A stretch of 64,000 nucleotides of DNA from Litchfieldella xinjiangensis (GCF_000759345.1 NZ_JPZL01000001.1:186001-250000); one strand, 5' to 3'. Positions 45,454 to 55,225 are shown, numbered from the stretch's first letter. The notes: generated by a model not told the origin, from the sequence alone. Program-made: numbers and translations.

Positions 45454-46202
45454 GGCGTTGCCCCGAGGCGAGCCAGGGTCTCGCGAATCGATTGGATGGC
45501 AGCCACCGATTCAGGGTTGTCGCCATGCACGCAGAGGGTGTCTGCCTCAAGCACCAGTTCACTTCCATCACTGGCGTGCAGCGCCTCACGCAGCGCAATC
45601 CGGCGCGCCTGATCCACGATCGTGGCCTCATCGTGATGTACCGCGCCAGGTTCACGACGTGACACCAAGCGACCTTCGCCATCGTAGGCGCGGTCGGCGA
45701 AGGCCTCGAACCACAGCCTGACACCCTCGCGCTCGGCGAGTTCTCGCGTGGGGCCTGGATCGCGGGTCGCCATGACCATCAATGGTAGACGCGCATCGAA
45801 GCTGGCGACGGCACGCATCACCGCCGCCAGGACTGCACTGTCGCGCATCATGTCATTGTAGAGCGCGCCATGCGGCTTGATATAACCCAGTGACACACCT
45901 TCGGCATGGCACATGGCAGACAGCGCGCCGACCTGGAAGAGCACCATGTCTTCTATCTCGTCGGGTGAGCACGCCATGGAGCGGCGCCCGAATCCCACCA
46001 GGTCGGGATAGGCGGGGTGAGCACCGACCGTGACGCCATTCTGCCTGGCCAGGCGCACCGTACGACGCATCGTCGAGGGATCGGAGGCATGGAAGCCACA
46101 CGCCACGTTGGCCAAGTCCACATAAGGCATGACCTGTTCGTCCAGGCCCATGACCCAAGGCCCCAGGCTTTCGCCCATGTCCGCGTTGAGTAGCAGTGCC
46201 AT
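45450..46202 (-). CDS. pxpA: 5-oxoprolinase subunit PxpA
   Basis: A 250-residue LamB/YcsF-family protein with the N-terminal '[15 protein letters not shown]' and '[14 protein letters not shown]', then '[16 protein letters not shown]', typical of PxpA, which catalyses the first step of ATP-dependent 5-oxoproline hydrolysis. The ATG at 46202 has an AAAGGGGG ribosome binding site, preferred over a start seven codons upstream. It is the first gene of pxpABC. Confidence 0.92.
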   Translation of the reverse strand: MALLLNADMGESLGPWVMGLDEQVMPYVDLANVACGFHASDPSTMRRTVRLARQNGVTVGAHPAYPDLVGFGRRSMACSPDEIEDMVLFQVGALSAMCHAEGVSLGYIKPHGALYNDMMRDSAVLAAVMRAVASFDARLPLMVMATRDPGPTRELAEREGVRLWFEAFADRAYDGEGRLVSRREPGAVHHDEATIVDQARRIALREALHASDGSELVLEADTLCVHGDNPESVAAIQSIRETLARLGATP

Positions 46203-46231
46203 GCTGACCCCCTTTGAAAACATTTAATATA

Positions 46232-46245
46232 ATTTATCGATAAAT
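46232..46245. promoter_or_regulatory. Palindromic operator candidate between pxpA and the TRAP genes
   Basis: A perfect 14-bp palindrome, ATTTATCGATAAAT, 30 bases before pxpA. A half-similar box (ATTATCGATTAGT) follows at about 46259-46271. Overlapping TATAAT/TATATT boxes lie immediately to its left. It probably controls the divergent operons; the winged-helix regulator at 49360 is the obvious candidate protein. Confidence 0.55.
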
Positions 46246-46439
46246 CGTCTACATAACATTATCGATTAGTCTTAATAGCGTTGACGTTTCGTAGAGACGA
46301 TGCCTAACCTTGCGCCTGCCGCTGCGACTATGCTCAGTGAAGATGTGTCCTCGCATCGTCGCAAGCGCCCGTTTGTGGTACCTGTCGCCTGGCAGGTGCC
46401 GTCAATGACAACAACACAACCGTTTCAGAGGAATCGTCA

Positions 46440-47444
46440 ATGATCACACGAAATGCTTTCCTGGCCAGCCTGGCCGCCGCCGGTCTAGGTCTAGCGACGG
46501 TACTGGGTGTATCGACAGCCGCTCAGGCAGCGACGCAGTGGGACATGCCGACACCTTACGGCGACCGCACCTTTCACACGGTCAACATTCGTGAATTCGC
46601 CGATGACGTCCGGGAACGCACCGACGGCGAGCTGGACATCACAGTGCATGCCAATGGCTCCCTGATCGGCCATGCCGAAATCAAGAACTCCGTGCGTCGT
46701 GGCATCGTGCCGATCGGTGAATTGATCATGTCACGCCTGGCCAACGAGAACCCCATCTTCGAAGTGGATTCCGTCCCCTATCTGGCCAATAACTACGAGA
46801 ACGCCCGTCTGCTATGGGAAGCCTCTCGCGACGTCATCGCCGAAGAGCTCGCCGAGCAGCAATTGCGCTTGCTGTTCGCGGTACCCTGGCCGCCGCAGGG
46901 TATCTATACCAAGCAGCCGGTCGAGTCGGCGGACGATCTGCGCAACCTCAACATGCGCGCCTACAACACCGCCAGCGAGCGACTGGCGCAACTGGTGGGT
47001 GCCGTCCCCACCCAGGTCGAGGTGCCCGATATTCCCACGGCATTCAGTACCGGCCGCGTCGACGCAATGGTGACCTCGCCGGCCACAGGCGCCGACACCC
47101 AGGCCTGGGACTATCTAAGCCACTTCAACCATGCGCAGCTGTGGCTTCCCAAGAACATGGTGATTGTCAGCGAGAAGGCCTTCTCGCGACTGGATGAAGC
47201 TACGCGCCAAGCCGTACTCGACGCAGCCGAGACGGCCGAGGCACGTGGCTGGGAAATGAGCCAGCAGGAAACCGAGGATGCCCTTCAAACGCTGCGTGAC
47301 AACGGCATCGAAGTCACCGAGCCGTCGCCGGAACTCACCGAGGCTCTGGAACAGATCGGCGATACCATGACCCAGGAATGGGGCGAGCGCGCCGGTGAAC
47401 AAGGCATGCGCATTCTCCAGTCCTACCGCGAACTGCGCCAGTAA
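46440..47444 (+). CDS. TRAP transporter substrate-binding protein (DctP family)
   Basis: A 334-residue periplasmic DctP-type binding protein with a signal peptide ending AQA at about residue 30. Family stretches include 'VESADDLRNLNMRAYNTASE' and 'VPDIPTAFSTGRVDAMVTSP', the latter holding the region that carries the carboxylate-binding arginine. The ligand is probably 5-oxoproline because the genes are divergent from pxpABC, but this is inferred from context. A GAGGAATCGTCA ribosome binding site precedes the ATG. Confidence 0.9.
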   Translation: MITRNAFLASLAAAGLGLATVLGVSTAAQAATQWDMPTPYGDRTFHTVNIREFADDVRERTDGELDITVHANGSLIGHAEIKNSVRRGIVPIGELIMSRLANENPIFEVDSVPYLANNYENARLLWEASRDVIAEELAEQQLRLLFAVPWPPQGIYTKQPVESADDLRNLNMRAYNTASERLAQLVGAVPTQVEVPDIPTAFSTGRVDAMVTSPATGADTQAWDYLSHFNHAQLWLPKNMVIVSEKAFSRLDEATRQAVLDAAETAEARGWEMSQQETEDALQTLRDNGIEVTEPSPELTEALEQIGDTMTQEWGERAGEQGMRILQSYRELRQ

Positions 47445-47451
47445 GCGCCAC

Positions 47452-47474
47452 GCCCCCGGCAATAGCCCGGGGGC
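47452..47474 (+). other. Intercistronic hairpin after the TRAP binding-protein gene
   Basis: GCCCCCGG, a seven-base loop, CCGGGGGC: an 8-bp GC stem eight bases after the dctP stop, without a T run. Such stems protect the binding-protein message and lower expression of the membrane subunits downstream. Confidence 0.65.
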
Positions 47475-47497
47475 AGCCCCACCCAGTGGTGACCTCG

Positions 47498-48049
47498 ATG
47501 CATTACCGACTCCGTCCGCTTTATCACCTTGGCGCCTATCTTGCGGCGCTGTGTCTATGCCTGATCTGCGGCATGATCACCGCCCAGGTTCTGGGGCGAA
47601 TCGTCGATAAACTCTCCATCGCCCTCGGCGGTGACAGAATTGGCCTGGCCATCCCCGGCCTGGCTGAGATCGCCGGCTTCCTGCTGGTGGGCGCCAGCTT
47701 CCTCGGCCTTGCCTACACCTTCGTCAATGGAGGGCACATCCGGGTCACCCTGCTGATAGGCCAATTACCTGCGCGGATACGGGTCTTCGTCGAATTATGG
47801 AGCGTGGGCATTGCGCTGGCGCTGTGCCTTTACCTGGCCTGGTACGTCATCTGGCTGGTTCAGGACAGCATCGCCTTCAACGAAACCTCCTATGGCCTGG
47901 TCAAGATTCCGTTATGGATTCCTCAAAGCGCGATGCTGGCCGGAATCCTGCTGTTATGCCTGGCATTGGTAGAAACCTGGATCGCCTACCTCATCACTGC
48001 CGTTACCCGGCCGTCCGCGTTTCGTATCGACGACAACGCACAAGAATAA
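47498..48049 (+). CDS. TRAP transporter small permease (DctQ family)
   Basis: A 183-residue membrane protein with four spans. 'EIAGFLLVGASFLGLAYTFV' and 'NGGHIRVTLLIGQLP' are typical of DctQ. It pairs with the large permease encoded next. The ATG at 47498 is preferred; GTG codons at 47486 and 47489 are alternatives. Confidence 0.88.
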   Translation: MHYRLRPLYHLGAYLAALCLCLICGMITAQVLGRIVDKLSIALGGDRIGLAIPGLAEIAGFLLVGASFLGLAYTFVNGGHIRVTLLIGQLPARIRVFVELWSVGIALALCLYLAWYVIWLVQDSIAFNETSYGLVKIPLWIPQSAMLAGILLLCLALVETWIAYLITAVTRPSAFRIDDNAQE

Positions 48050-48064
48050 CGCGAGGCCTCACTC

Positions 48065-49360
48065 ATGCTGACAATGTTAGTGCTACTTTCTCTCGCCCTG
48101 CTGGTCCTGCTGGGTAGCGGCGTTTGGGTGGCCTTTTCCCTTTTGGCGATCGGTTGGTTGGGTATCAGCCAATTTACCTCGATACCTGCTGGCGATGTGT
48201 TGGCGTCCGATGTCTGGGGCGCCAGCTACAGCTGGGATCTGACTGCACTCCCGATGTTCATCTGGATGGGCGAGATCCTGTTTCGCTCTCGACTCGCCGA
48301 AGACATGTTTACCGGCCTCTCTCCCTGGATGACCCGGATCCCCGGCCGGCTCTTGCATACCAATGTGGTCGGTTGCGGCCTTTTCGCCGCTGTCTCCGGG
48401 TCCTCGGCGGCTACCTGTGCCACCATGGGCAAGATGTCGATCCCTGAGCTCACCCGACGGGGCTACGATGAAAAGCTGGTCATCGGTACCCTGGCCGGCT
48501 CGGCCACCTTGGGCCTGCTGATTCCCCCCTCGATCATTCTCATCGTCTACGCGGTGGCCACCAATCTCTCCATCGCGCGTCTATTCGTCGCTGGTGTGCT
48601 CCCGGGGGTCGTGCTGATCGCGTTGTTCACCGGCTATCTGATGCTGTGGTCCTGGCGCTACCCCAACAAGGTACCCGCCGCAGACGAAAGCACAACCCTT
48701 GGCGAGAAGCTCAAGCGCTCGAAGCGATTGATCCCTATGTTTGCCTTGATCGTCGGCGTCATCGGTTCGATCTACGCCGGCTTGGCGTCACCCACCGAGG
48801 CTGCAGCGATCGGTGTCGTGCTGTCATTGCTGCTGGCTCGCCTGCAAGGTGCCATGAACGGCTCTATCTTCCGTGATGCGCTGCTTGGCGCAGTCAAGAC
48901 CTCGACCATGATCGCCTTCATTCTGATCGGCGCTTCATTCCTGACGGCCGCCATGGGCTTTACCGGGATTCCCAGCGATCTCGCGGCATGGATAGCCTCC
49001 ATGGACTTGTCGCCGTTCATGCTGCTGGCAGCCTTGACCCTGTTCTTCGTGCTGCTGGGTTGTTTCCTTGATGGTATCTCGGTCGTCGTGCTGACCACCT
49101 CGATCATGCTGCCCATGGTCGAGGCGGCCGGCATCGACCTGATCTGGTTCGGTATCTTTCTGGTCATCGTGGTCGAGATGTCACAGATTACGCCGCCGGT
49201 CGGCTTCAATCTGTTCGTTTTGCAGGGCATGACCGGGAAGAATATCCTGTATATCGCCAGAGCCGCCCTGCCGTTTTTCTTCTTGATGATGCTGGGCGTC
49301 GTCCTGATCAGCGTCTTTCCGCAGATCGTGACCTACCTGCCCGCGTCCATGGGGAACTGA
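48065..49360 (+). CDS. TRAP transporter large permease (DctM family)
   Basis: A 431-residue DctM-type secondary transporter with about 12 spans. 'MGEILFRSRLAEDMFTGLSP', 'GSSAATCATMGKMSIPELTR' and 'AGSATLGLLIPPSIILIVYA' are family signatures. It imports the substrate using a sodium gradient. It lies 15 bases after dctQ and overlaps the regulator gene by one base. Confidence 0.93.
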   Translation: MLTMLVLLSLALLVLLGSGVWVAFSLLAIGWLGISQFTSIPAGDVLASDVWGASYSWDLTALPMFIWMGEILFRSRLAEDMFTGLSPWMTRIPGRLLHTNVVGCGLFAAVSGSSAATCATMGKMSIPELTRRGYDEKLVIGTLAGSATLGLLIPPSIILIVYAVATNLSIARLFVAGVLPGVVLIALFTGYLMLWSWRYPNKVPAADESTTLGEKLKRSKRLIPMFALIVGVIGSIYAGLASPTEAAAIGVVLSLLLARLQGAMNGSIFRDALLGAVKTSTMIAFILIGASFLTAAMGFTGIPSDLAAWIASMDLSPFMLLAALTLFFVLLGCFLDGISVVVLTTSIMLPMVEAAGIDLIWFGIFLVIVVEMSQITPPVGFNLFVLQGMTGKNILYIARAALPFFFLMMLGVVLISVFPQIVTYLPASMGN

Positions 49361-49899
49361 TGATGACGACAGAGATACCCACCCGAAGCTACTCCACGGG
49401 ACACGGGCCGATCGTTTCCTCGGAACACCTGTCCCGCAACGCTCAAGAGCTCTCGGAGTTCGAGTTCGGTTTGATCATCTCAAGCCACGCCTTCAATCGC
49501 TGGATGGTTCGCTGCATGACAGCCAGCGGGTTTCCCGAATTGAGCGCTCTGGATATCCTGGTCGTACATAGCGTCAATCATCGCGAACGCGCCAAGCGCC
49601 AGGCCGATATCTGCCTGGTCCTCAATGTCGAGGATACCCACACGGTGACCTACGCCTTGAAGAAACTCGCCAAACTGGGCCTGGTGGTCGGCGAAAAGAA
49701 CGGCAAGGAGACCTTCTTTCGCACCACCGATGAGGGGCGCAGCGTATGCCAGCGCTATGCGGAAATTCGCGAGGCCTGCCTGGTGGACTCGCTGGCTTCG
49801 CTGGGTATCGGAAGAGAGGACATGCATCAGATCGCCGGCGCGCTGCGTGCCATGTCCGGTCTGTACGATCAGGCAGCACGTGCTGCGGCATCATTGTGA
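49360..49899 (+). CDS. MarR-type winged-helix regulator
   Basis: A 179-residue winged-helix DNA-binding protein. After an N-terminal helix ('GLIISSHAFNRWMVRCMTAS') the DNA-binding part is 'KRQADICLVLNVEDTHTVTY' then 'ALKKLAKLGLVV' and a wing 'EKNGKETFFRTTDEG'. Its start codon overlaps the stop of the TRAP large permease gene (TGATG), so it is the fourth gene of that operon and its likely regulator. The palindrome at 46232-46245 is a candidate operator. Confidence 0.85.
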   Translation: MMTTEIPTRSYSTGHGPIVSSEHLSRNAQELSEFEFGLIISSHAFNRWMVRCMTASGFPELSALDILVVHSVNHRERAKRQADICLVLNVEDTHTVTYALKKLAKLGLVVGEKNGKETFFRTTDEGRSVCQRYAEIREACLVDSLASLGIGREDMHQIAGALRAMSGLYDQAARAAASL

Positions 49900-49904
49900 G
49901 ACAC

Positions 49905-51743
49905 CTACCCCGCCCCCCCGTCGGCTGTTTCCGACCGGGGGTTCTTGGGGTAATAGCGTTCGGGCAGACGCTCGATATGAGTGAATTTCTTGGTATCCTT
50001 ATAGGGCATTTTCATGAAGCCCGACACCCCTAAACCTTCGATGAGCCCCACCGCCGCCAGGATATCGTTGAGCCGATCCCGGAACGCGGCTTCCCGCTCA
50101 GGATCGAGCAGACGGTAGTAGCTGTGGATCTTCAGATGGGTCGGCAACGCCTCGAAGATGATCATGCCCGTATGGTGGATACCGTTGAGCGCCTCGAGCG
50201 CAGTGATGATTTCCTCGGGAAGTACCAGGAACTCCTCGGGATCCGGCCCATCCTCGAAATAGGAATGCATGCGGGTGCGATCTTCGATTTCGGGTACCGA
50301 GCTGACCTCATAGGGCAAACGCATCGTGGGGGACAGAACGAAGGGGCGATCCGGTCCGGCTCGGTCGATGTGCAGCGTATCCCGGGCATTGAAGAGACAG
50401 CCCTTGAAGATCCCCTTGCGGTAAATGGCACGCGCCAGGTTGACCATATTGTTGACGGCCGTTACGAAGGCATCCTTGAGTGAGGGATCGTGCAGGCTCA
50501 GCGACGTATCGATATAGATACCGTCGGCTTCCCAGCGCACCGCCAACCCGCCCACTACCGGGTAGCGACCCAGTCGGCTCACCGCGGCCAGGAAGGCCTT
50601 CTCGGTCTCCCCCATACCCTGCATGAAGTTCTTGTAATAGCGATCCAGTTGCACATCGTTCACTTCACTCAGGGTATCCGGTGCGCCCTCTTCTCGCAGG
50701 AACGCCTTTCGTGAGCTGTATACCACCGTATCGATCTCACGCCGTGCAGGCCGTGTCCACACCGGCACCAACGACATCCCAGGTGGCTCGGCAAGATCGA
50801 TCATCACCGTGCGCCCCATGCGCGGCATTTCCTTCAAGAAGTAGTCGCCCGCGCGTCGACGCATGTCGGGGTCGGGATCCAGCATGCCATCGAGAACCCG
50901 GGCGAACTCCATCGGCAGCCCCAGCGACGTGGCCGGCATCGCCCGGTGGCCAAAGCGACAGGATTGGCCCGAGGCCAGGGCATAAAGCGTACCTGCTGCC
51001 CCCTGTTCGTCGAAGCGCGGTGACGATAGCGCCCCGTTCAACTGCTCTTCGCCAATGAAATAGACGTCGCCGAGCCGTGCGTTGGTTTGCTGCAGGTTGT
51101 CCGACATCAGCGCCATGACATTGGTATCGAGGAATTGCCCCTTGGCGTCGAGCTGGGCGAAGACCGAGGATCCCCAATCGATCAAGGCAATGGTCTCACG
51201 GTCCGCATCGAAGACCAGGTTGGAGGGCTTGATGTCCCCGTGCACGACTGGCCGTGCCGATGGGCTAGGCTGGGCGCGAAGATGACGAAGAATATCCGCC
51301 AGTTGGGTAGCAATGCGCACCACCAAGCGGGGGGATAGCCGACCGACACGTAACGACACCTCTTCAAGATTGATGCCTGGGGCGCGCTCCATGACCAGGA
51401 TCGACTGGTTTCGCACACGCTGGAACGCGATCAGCCGTGGCACTCTCGGGTGGTCGATCTGATCGAGCATGAACGCCTCTTCTTCGAGACGGTCTTGAAG
51501 CTGCTGGGGCAATGTCACACGGGTGAATTTGAAGACGTATTGGGCACCATGGGCTGTCGTTCCCGAGAATACGAACCCATAGGCCCCCTTGCCGATCAAC
51601 GCGATGTGCTGGTAGCCAAGCTGCTCGAGCTGGGTGGCGCATAGTGCCACCCAGTCCCTGAGCTTCTTGGCATCGTCGTGGCTGAGCAGATAGATCGACT
51701 GCTCTTCGGGAATGTAAAACTGCTGCAGACCGGTCTGGGTCAT
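49905..51743 (-). CDS. Hanks-type Ser/Thr protein kinase with unknown C-terminal domain
   Basis: A 612-residue protein. The kinase domain is complete: glycine loop GKGAYG at 51-56, ATP-binding K72, catalytic loop HGDIKPSN at 168-175 (D170, N175) and metal-binding DWG at 189-191, where DFG is usual. About 310 C-terminal residues carry no motif I know; there is no membrane helix and no PASTA repeats, so it acts in the cytoplasm. It begins 12 bases after the E2 gene of the branched-chain 2-oxoacid dehydrogenase operon on the same strand, so it is probably co-transcribed and may act on that complex. This link is inference. Confidence 0.85.
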   Translation of the reverse strand: MTQTGLQQFYIPEEQSIYLLSHDDAKKLRDWVALCATQLEQLGYQHIALIGKGAYGFVFSGTTAHGAQYVFKFTRVTLPQQLQDRLEEEAFMLDQIDHPRVPRLIAFQRVRNQSILVMERAPGINLEEVSLRVGRLSPRLVVRIATQLADILRHLRAQPSPSARPVVHGDIKPSNLVFDADRETIALIDWGSSVFAQLDAKGQFLDTNVMALMSDNLQQTNARLGDVYFIGEEQLNGALSSPRFDEQGAAGTLYALASGQSCRFGHRAMPATSLGLPMEFARVLDGMLDPDPDMRRRAGDYFLKEMPRMGRTVMIDLAEPPGMSLVPVWTRPARREIDTVVYSSRKAFLREEGAPDTLSEVNDVQLDRYYKNFMQGMGETEKAFLAAVSRLGRYPVVGGLAVRWEADGIYIDTSLSLHDPSLKDAFVTAVNNMVNLARAIYRKGIFKGCLFNARDTLHIDRAGPDRPFVLSPTMRLPYEVSSVPEIEDRTRMHSYFEDGPDPEEFLVLPEEIITALEALNGIHHTGMIIFEALPTHLKIHSYYRLLDPEREAAFRDRLNDILAAVGLIEGLGVSGFMKMPYKDTKKFTHIERLPERYYPKNPRSETADGGAG

Positions 51744-51755
51744 TTCAGGTTGCCA

Positions 51756-53036
51756 TCAGCCCATCTGCAGGAGCATGGTCTGTGGCGATTCGAGATAACC
51801 TTTCCAGCAATTGCAGAAGCGCGCGATGATCCCCCCATCGATCACGCGATGATCGCCCGCCCAGCTCACGGTCATGATTGCCCGAGAGATGACCTGGCCC
51901 TCATCATCGAAGCGCGGCAGGCGCTGGACCCGCCCCAGCGCGACGATAGCGACCTCGGGGGCATTGATGATGGGCGCAGCATAGGTTCCTCCCAGGGCAC
52001 CGATATTGGAAATACTGATCGTGCCTTCCTGAAGGTCCGCTTTCGAGACCCGGCCTTCCCGCGCCGCTTCGGTAAGCCGCGCCACTTCAGCGGCGATCTC
52101 CAGAAGCGTGAGGCGCTCCACTCCCTTGACGTTGGGAACGATCAGGCCTGCCTGACTATCGACCGCCATGCCGATATTACAGGCCGGCAGGTAATGGAGC
52201 TCGGTCACTTCGTCGTTGATACGGCTATTGAGGACGGGATAGTCCCCCACTGCCAGGGCCATGGCTTTCATGATGAACGGCATCAGTGTCAATCGACTAC
52301 CCAGCGCCTCGGCATCGGGCTTGAGCCGCTCGCGTAACGCAATCAATTCGGTGACATCGATTTCATCCCCGTAGACGAAATGCGGAATCGTCGATGCGGC
52401 GTGGGTCATGTGGCGTGCCATCGCCGCCTGCATACCGCGAATCGGTTCGATGCGTGTCGTCTCACCTAGCGTCGCGCGCCGATGGATACCCCCTGTCTCG
52501 ACCGATTGGCTGGCGCCTTTCATGCGGTCGGAACCGTTATCCAGGTAGGCAAGCACATCCTCCTTCAGGACGCGCCCATCCCTGCCGGACCCCGGCACGT
52601 CCGACAGGGCCAGGCCATGCTCCCGAACCAGTCGCCGCACGGCAGGGCTTGCGGGAATACGCCCGGCCTGGGGCATGCCAGTCGACCCCGCCGGGCTGGC
52701 GGGCGACGCCGAGGGTGGCTGTGAAGCGGTCGGTGTAGCATCGTCATATCTATCGCTGGGCTGGGCCTCGTCGGATGCTGCTGATTGCTCCTGTGGCGCA
52801 TCGGCCGTTTCATAGGCAAACAACGGGGAGTGAACCTTGGCACTCTCGCCTTCGGCGTAATACAAGCGCGTCACTTGCCCCGCTTCGGGCGCGGTAATCT
52901 CGACCAGCGCCTTGTCAGTCATCACTTCGACGACGGGCTGATCCTCTTCGATGGCATCCCCCTCACCGACCAGCCACTTGACCAATTCGCACTCCACGAT
53001 ACCTTCGCCGATATCGGGCAGCATGAAATCACTCAT
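51756..53036 (-). CDS. bkdB: Branched-chain 2-oxoacid dehydrogenase E2 (dihydrolipoyl acyltransferase)
   Basis: A 426-residue E2. One lipoyl domain at the N-terminus (lipoyl K42 in 'VEVMTDKALVEI') is followed by a Ser/Pro/Ala/Glu-rich linker and the peripheral subunit-binding domain ('ASPAVRRLVREHGLALSDVP'). The catalytic domain ends with H396 and D400 in DHRVIDGG. It transfers the acyl group to CoA. No dihydrolipoamide dehydrogenase gene is in the operon, so E3 must come from elsewhere. Confidence 0.92.
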   Translation of the reverse strand: MSDFMLPDIGEGIVECELVKWLVGEGDAIEEDQPVVEVMTDKALVEITAPEAGQVTRLYYAEGESAKVHSPLFAYETADAPQEQSAASDEAQPSDRYDDATPTASQPPSASPASPAGSTGMPQAGRIPASPAVRRLVREHGLALSDVPGSGRDGRVLKEDVLAYLDNGSDRMKGASQSVETGGIHRRATLGETTRIEPIRGMQAAMARHMTHAASTIPHFVYGDEIDVTELIALRERLKPDAEALGSRLTLMPFIMKAMALAVGDYPVLNSRINDEVTELHYLPACNIGMAVDSQAGLIVPNVKGVERLTLLEIAAEVARLTEAAREGRVSKADLQEGTISISNIGALGGTYAAPIINAPEVAIVALGRVQRLPRFDDEGQVISRAIMTVSWAGDHRVIDGGIIARFCNCWKGYLESPQTMLLQMG

Positions 53037-53061
53037 TTCTCTCTCCTGTCCGCGTACCGGT

Positions 53062-54039
53062 TCAGTAGTCGATGCTGGCCTTGATGGCCTCGAAAATCTT
53101 CAGGTGATCGGGCATGTACTCTTTTTCCAGGGTCAACGGAAACGGCGTATCCAGCCCCGTCACCCGAGCGATCGGGGCTTCCAGATAGAGAAAGCAACGC
53201 GCCTGAATCGTCGCGGCAATCTCGGAAGCGAAGCCACCGGTCAGGGGCGCCTCATGGGTCACCACCAATCGTCCCGTCTTGAGCACCGAGTCGGCCACGG
53301 TCTCGATATCCCAGGGCAGAATCGTGCGCAGGTCGATCACCTCGCAGGAAACACCTTCTTTCTCGGCCATGTCCACGGCCTGGTCGATCATGTCCATCTG
53401 GGCACCCCATCCCAACAGCGTGATATCGCTGCCCTCTTTCGTGACCTCGGCCTGGCCCAGCGGTAACTGGTAATCGCTCTCGGGCACCTCACCGGTGGAG
53501 GCGCGGTAGAGCCGCTTGGGCTCGAAGAACAGTACCGGGTTAGGGTCTCGTATCGACGCGAGCAGCAATCCCTTGGCCTGATGCGGGTTGCGCGGCACGA
53601 CCACCTTCAAGCCTGGCGTATGCGCGAAATAGGCTTCGGGGGACTGCGAATGGTAAAGCCCACCTGAGATGCCACCCCCATAGGGGGCGCGAATCGTCAG
53701 CCCACCGACATCAAACAGGCTACCGGAGCGATAGCGGAACTTGGCCGACTCGTTAACGATCTGGTCAAAGGCAGGAAAGATATAATCGGCGAACTGAATC
53801 TCGGCCACCGGCACCGAACCCTGGGCTGCGAGGCCATTGGCAAAGCCGACGATCCCTTGCTCGACCAGCGGTGTGTTGAAGCAACGTGCCTTGCCGTACT
53901 TCTGTTGCAGGTTGCTGGTAGCGCGAAACACGCCACCGAAGATTCCAACGTCCTCGCCAAAGCAGAGTACGCGTTCATCGGCCTGCATGGCGATGTCCAG
54001 AGCATTGTTGATGGCCTGCAGCATGTTCATGGTCGGCAT
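53062..54039 (-). CDS. bkdA2: Branched-chain 2-oxoacid dehydrogenase E1 beta subunit
   Basis: A 325-residue transketolase-fold beta subunit, with '[20 protein letters not shown]', '[16 protein letters not shown]' and '[19 protein letters not shown]' as typical E1 beta stretches. It forms the alpha2beta2 thiamine-dependent decarboxylase with the upstream alpha subunit. It begins one base after the alpha gene and precedes E2 by 25 bases. Confidence 0.93.
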   Translation of the reverse strand: MPTMNMLQAINNALDIAMQADERVLCFGEDVGIFGGVFRATSNLQQKYGKARCFNTPLVEQGIVGFANGLAAQGSVPVAEIQFADYIFPAFDQIVNESAKFRYRSGSLFDVGGLTIRAPYGGGISGGLYHSQSPEAYFAHTPGLKVVVPRNPHQAKGLLLASIRDPNPVLFFEPKRLYRASTGEVPESDYQLPLGQAEVTKEGSDITLLGWGAQMDMIDQAVDMAEKEGVSCEVIDLRTILPWDIETVADSVLKTGRLVVTHEAPLTGGFASEIAATIQARCFLYLEAPIARVTGLDTPFPLTLEKEYMPDHLKIFEAIKASIDY

Positions 54040-54040
54040 G

Positions 54041-55225
54041 TCATGCTCCTCCCTTCAGTCGCCCCGCACTGCGCGGATAGGCCTCGGGATATTTGCCGAT
54101 ATGCGTCTTTAGCTGCGCTAGCTGCTCAGCCAACTGCGGTGATACCTGGTCATAGACATCCTCGACGAGACTCTCCAGGGGAGGCGGTGGCCGCTTCTGG
54201 GCCTGCTTCATGGTTTCCAGCACCTCACGGCGAAGCGATTCCTGGAGGGTCTTCTCTTCCTCTTCGCTCCACCAACCCTGACCGAACAACCAGCGCTGCA
54301 TACGTAGAATCGGATCCTTTTCGCGCCAGGCTTCCTCTTCCTTGCGGCTGCGGTAACCAGAAGGATCGTCCGACGAGGAATGCGCGGCCAGACGATAGGT
54401 CATGGCTTCGATCAATACCGGACAGTTGTCCTCGACGGCCATTTTGCGTGCCGCCAGGGTCGCCTCGTGAACCGCCAGGATATCGTTTCCGTCGACACGG
54501 ATGACTTGCATCTTGTAGCCGTAGGCACGTGGTGCCACCCCATCGGCTGCATATTGCTCGATTGCCGGTGTCGAGATGGCATAGCCATTGTTGCGGCAGA
54601 AGAAAATGACCGGCACCTTGTGCACGGCAGCCATGTTCAAGGCCGCATGGAAGTCGCCCTCGGAGGCCGCGCCTTCGCCGAAGTACGTAATCGTACACAA
54701 CCCTTGTCCAGCCAGTTTCTGTCCGTAGGCATAACCGGTCGCCTGCGGAATCTGGGTGGCCAATGGTGAAGAAATCGTCATGTAATGAAGCTCTGCAGAA
54801 CCATAGTGGATCGGCATCTGGCGGCCCTTGCCGTAATCCAACTCATTGCCGAACAGTTGGTTCATGAACTCATCGGTGGTGAATCCCCGATAGGCCAAGG
54901 CGCCCTGCTCTCGGTACTGGGCCATGATCATGTCCCGATCGTCCAGCGCCGCGGTACTGCCGATGACGGCGGCCTCTTCACCGGTGCACTGCATGTAGAA
55001 ACTCAAGCGCCCTTGCCGCTGGGCGGCCAACATTCGCTCATCGAGAATGCGCGTGTACACCATGGCCTGATAGATGCGAAGGGCTTTCGCCTTATCCAAC
55101 GGCGGGGAACTGGCACCGTCGAAGAGCGTACCGTCCTGCTGCAGCATCTTGAATGTCGGCAATCGGAATTCGGCGCCGTCGGTGAAACACGGGGCATGCA
55201 CCACGTCGGGTATTGTTGTCGTCAT
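54041..55225 (-). CDS. bkdA1: Branched-chain 2-oxoacid dehydrogenase E1 alpha subunit
   Basis: A 394-residue E1 alpha that binds thiamine diphosphate through GEG...NN (183-185 and 212-213). The BCKDH type rather than pyruvate type is shown by '[19 protein letters not shown]' and by the loop [14 protein letters not shown] (281-293), followed by '[10 protein letters not shown]'. The loop corresponds to the serine loop phosphorylated in mitochondrial E1 alpha (HHSTSDDSSAY). The ATG at 55225 has a GGAAGAGGA ribosome binding site. It is the first gene of the operon that ends with a protein kinase. Confidence 0.93.
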   Translation of the reverse strand: MTTTIPDVVHAPCFTDGAEFRLPTFKMLQQDGTLFDGASSPPLDKAKALRIYQAMVYTRILDERMLAAQRQGRLSFYMQCTGEEAAVIGSTAALDDRDMIMAQYREQGALAYRGFTTDEFMNQLFGNELDYGKGRQMPIHYGSAELHYMTISSPLATQIPQATGYAYGQKLAGQGLCTITYFGEGAASEGDFHAALNMAAVHKVPVIFFCRNNGYAISTPAIEQYAADGVAPRAYGYKMQVIRVDGNDILAVHEATLAARKMAVEDNCPVLIEAMTYRLAAHSSSDDPSGYRSRKEEEAWREKDPILRMQRWLFGQGWWSEEEEKTLQESLRREVLETMKQAQKRPPPPLESLVEDVYDQVSPQLAEQLAQLKTHIGKYPEAYPRSAGRLKGGA

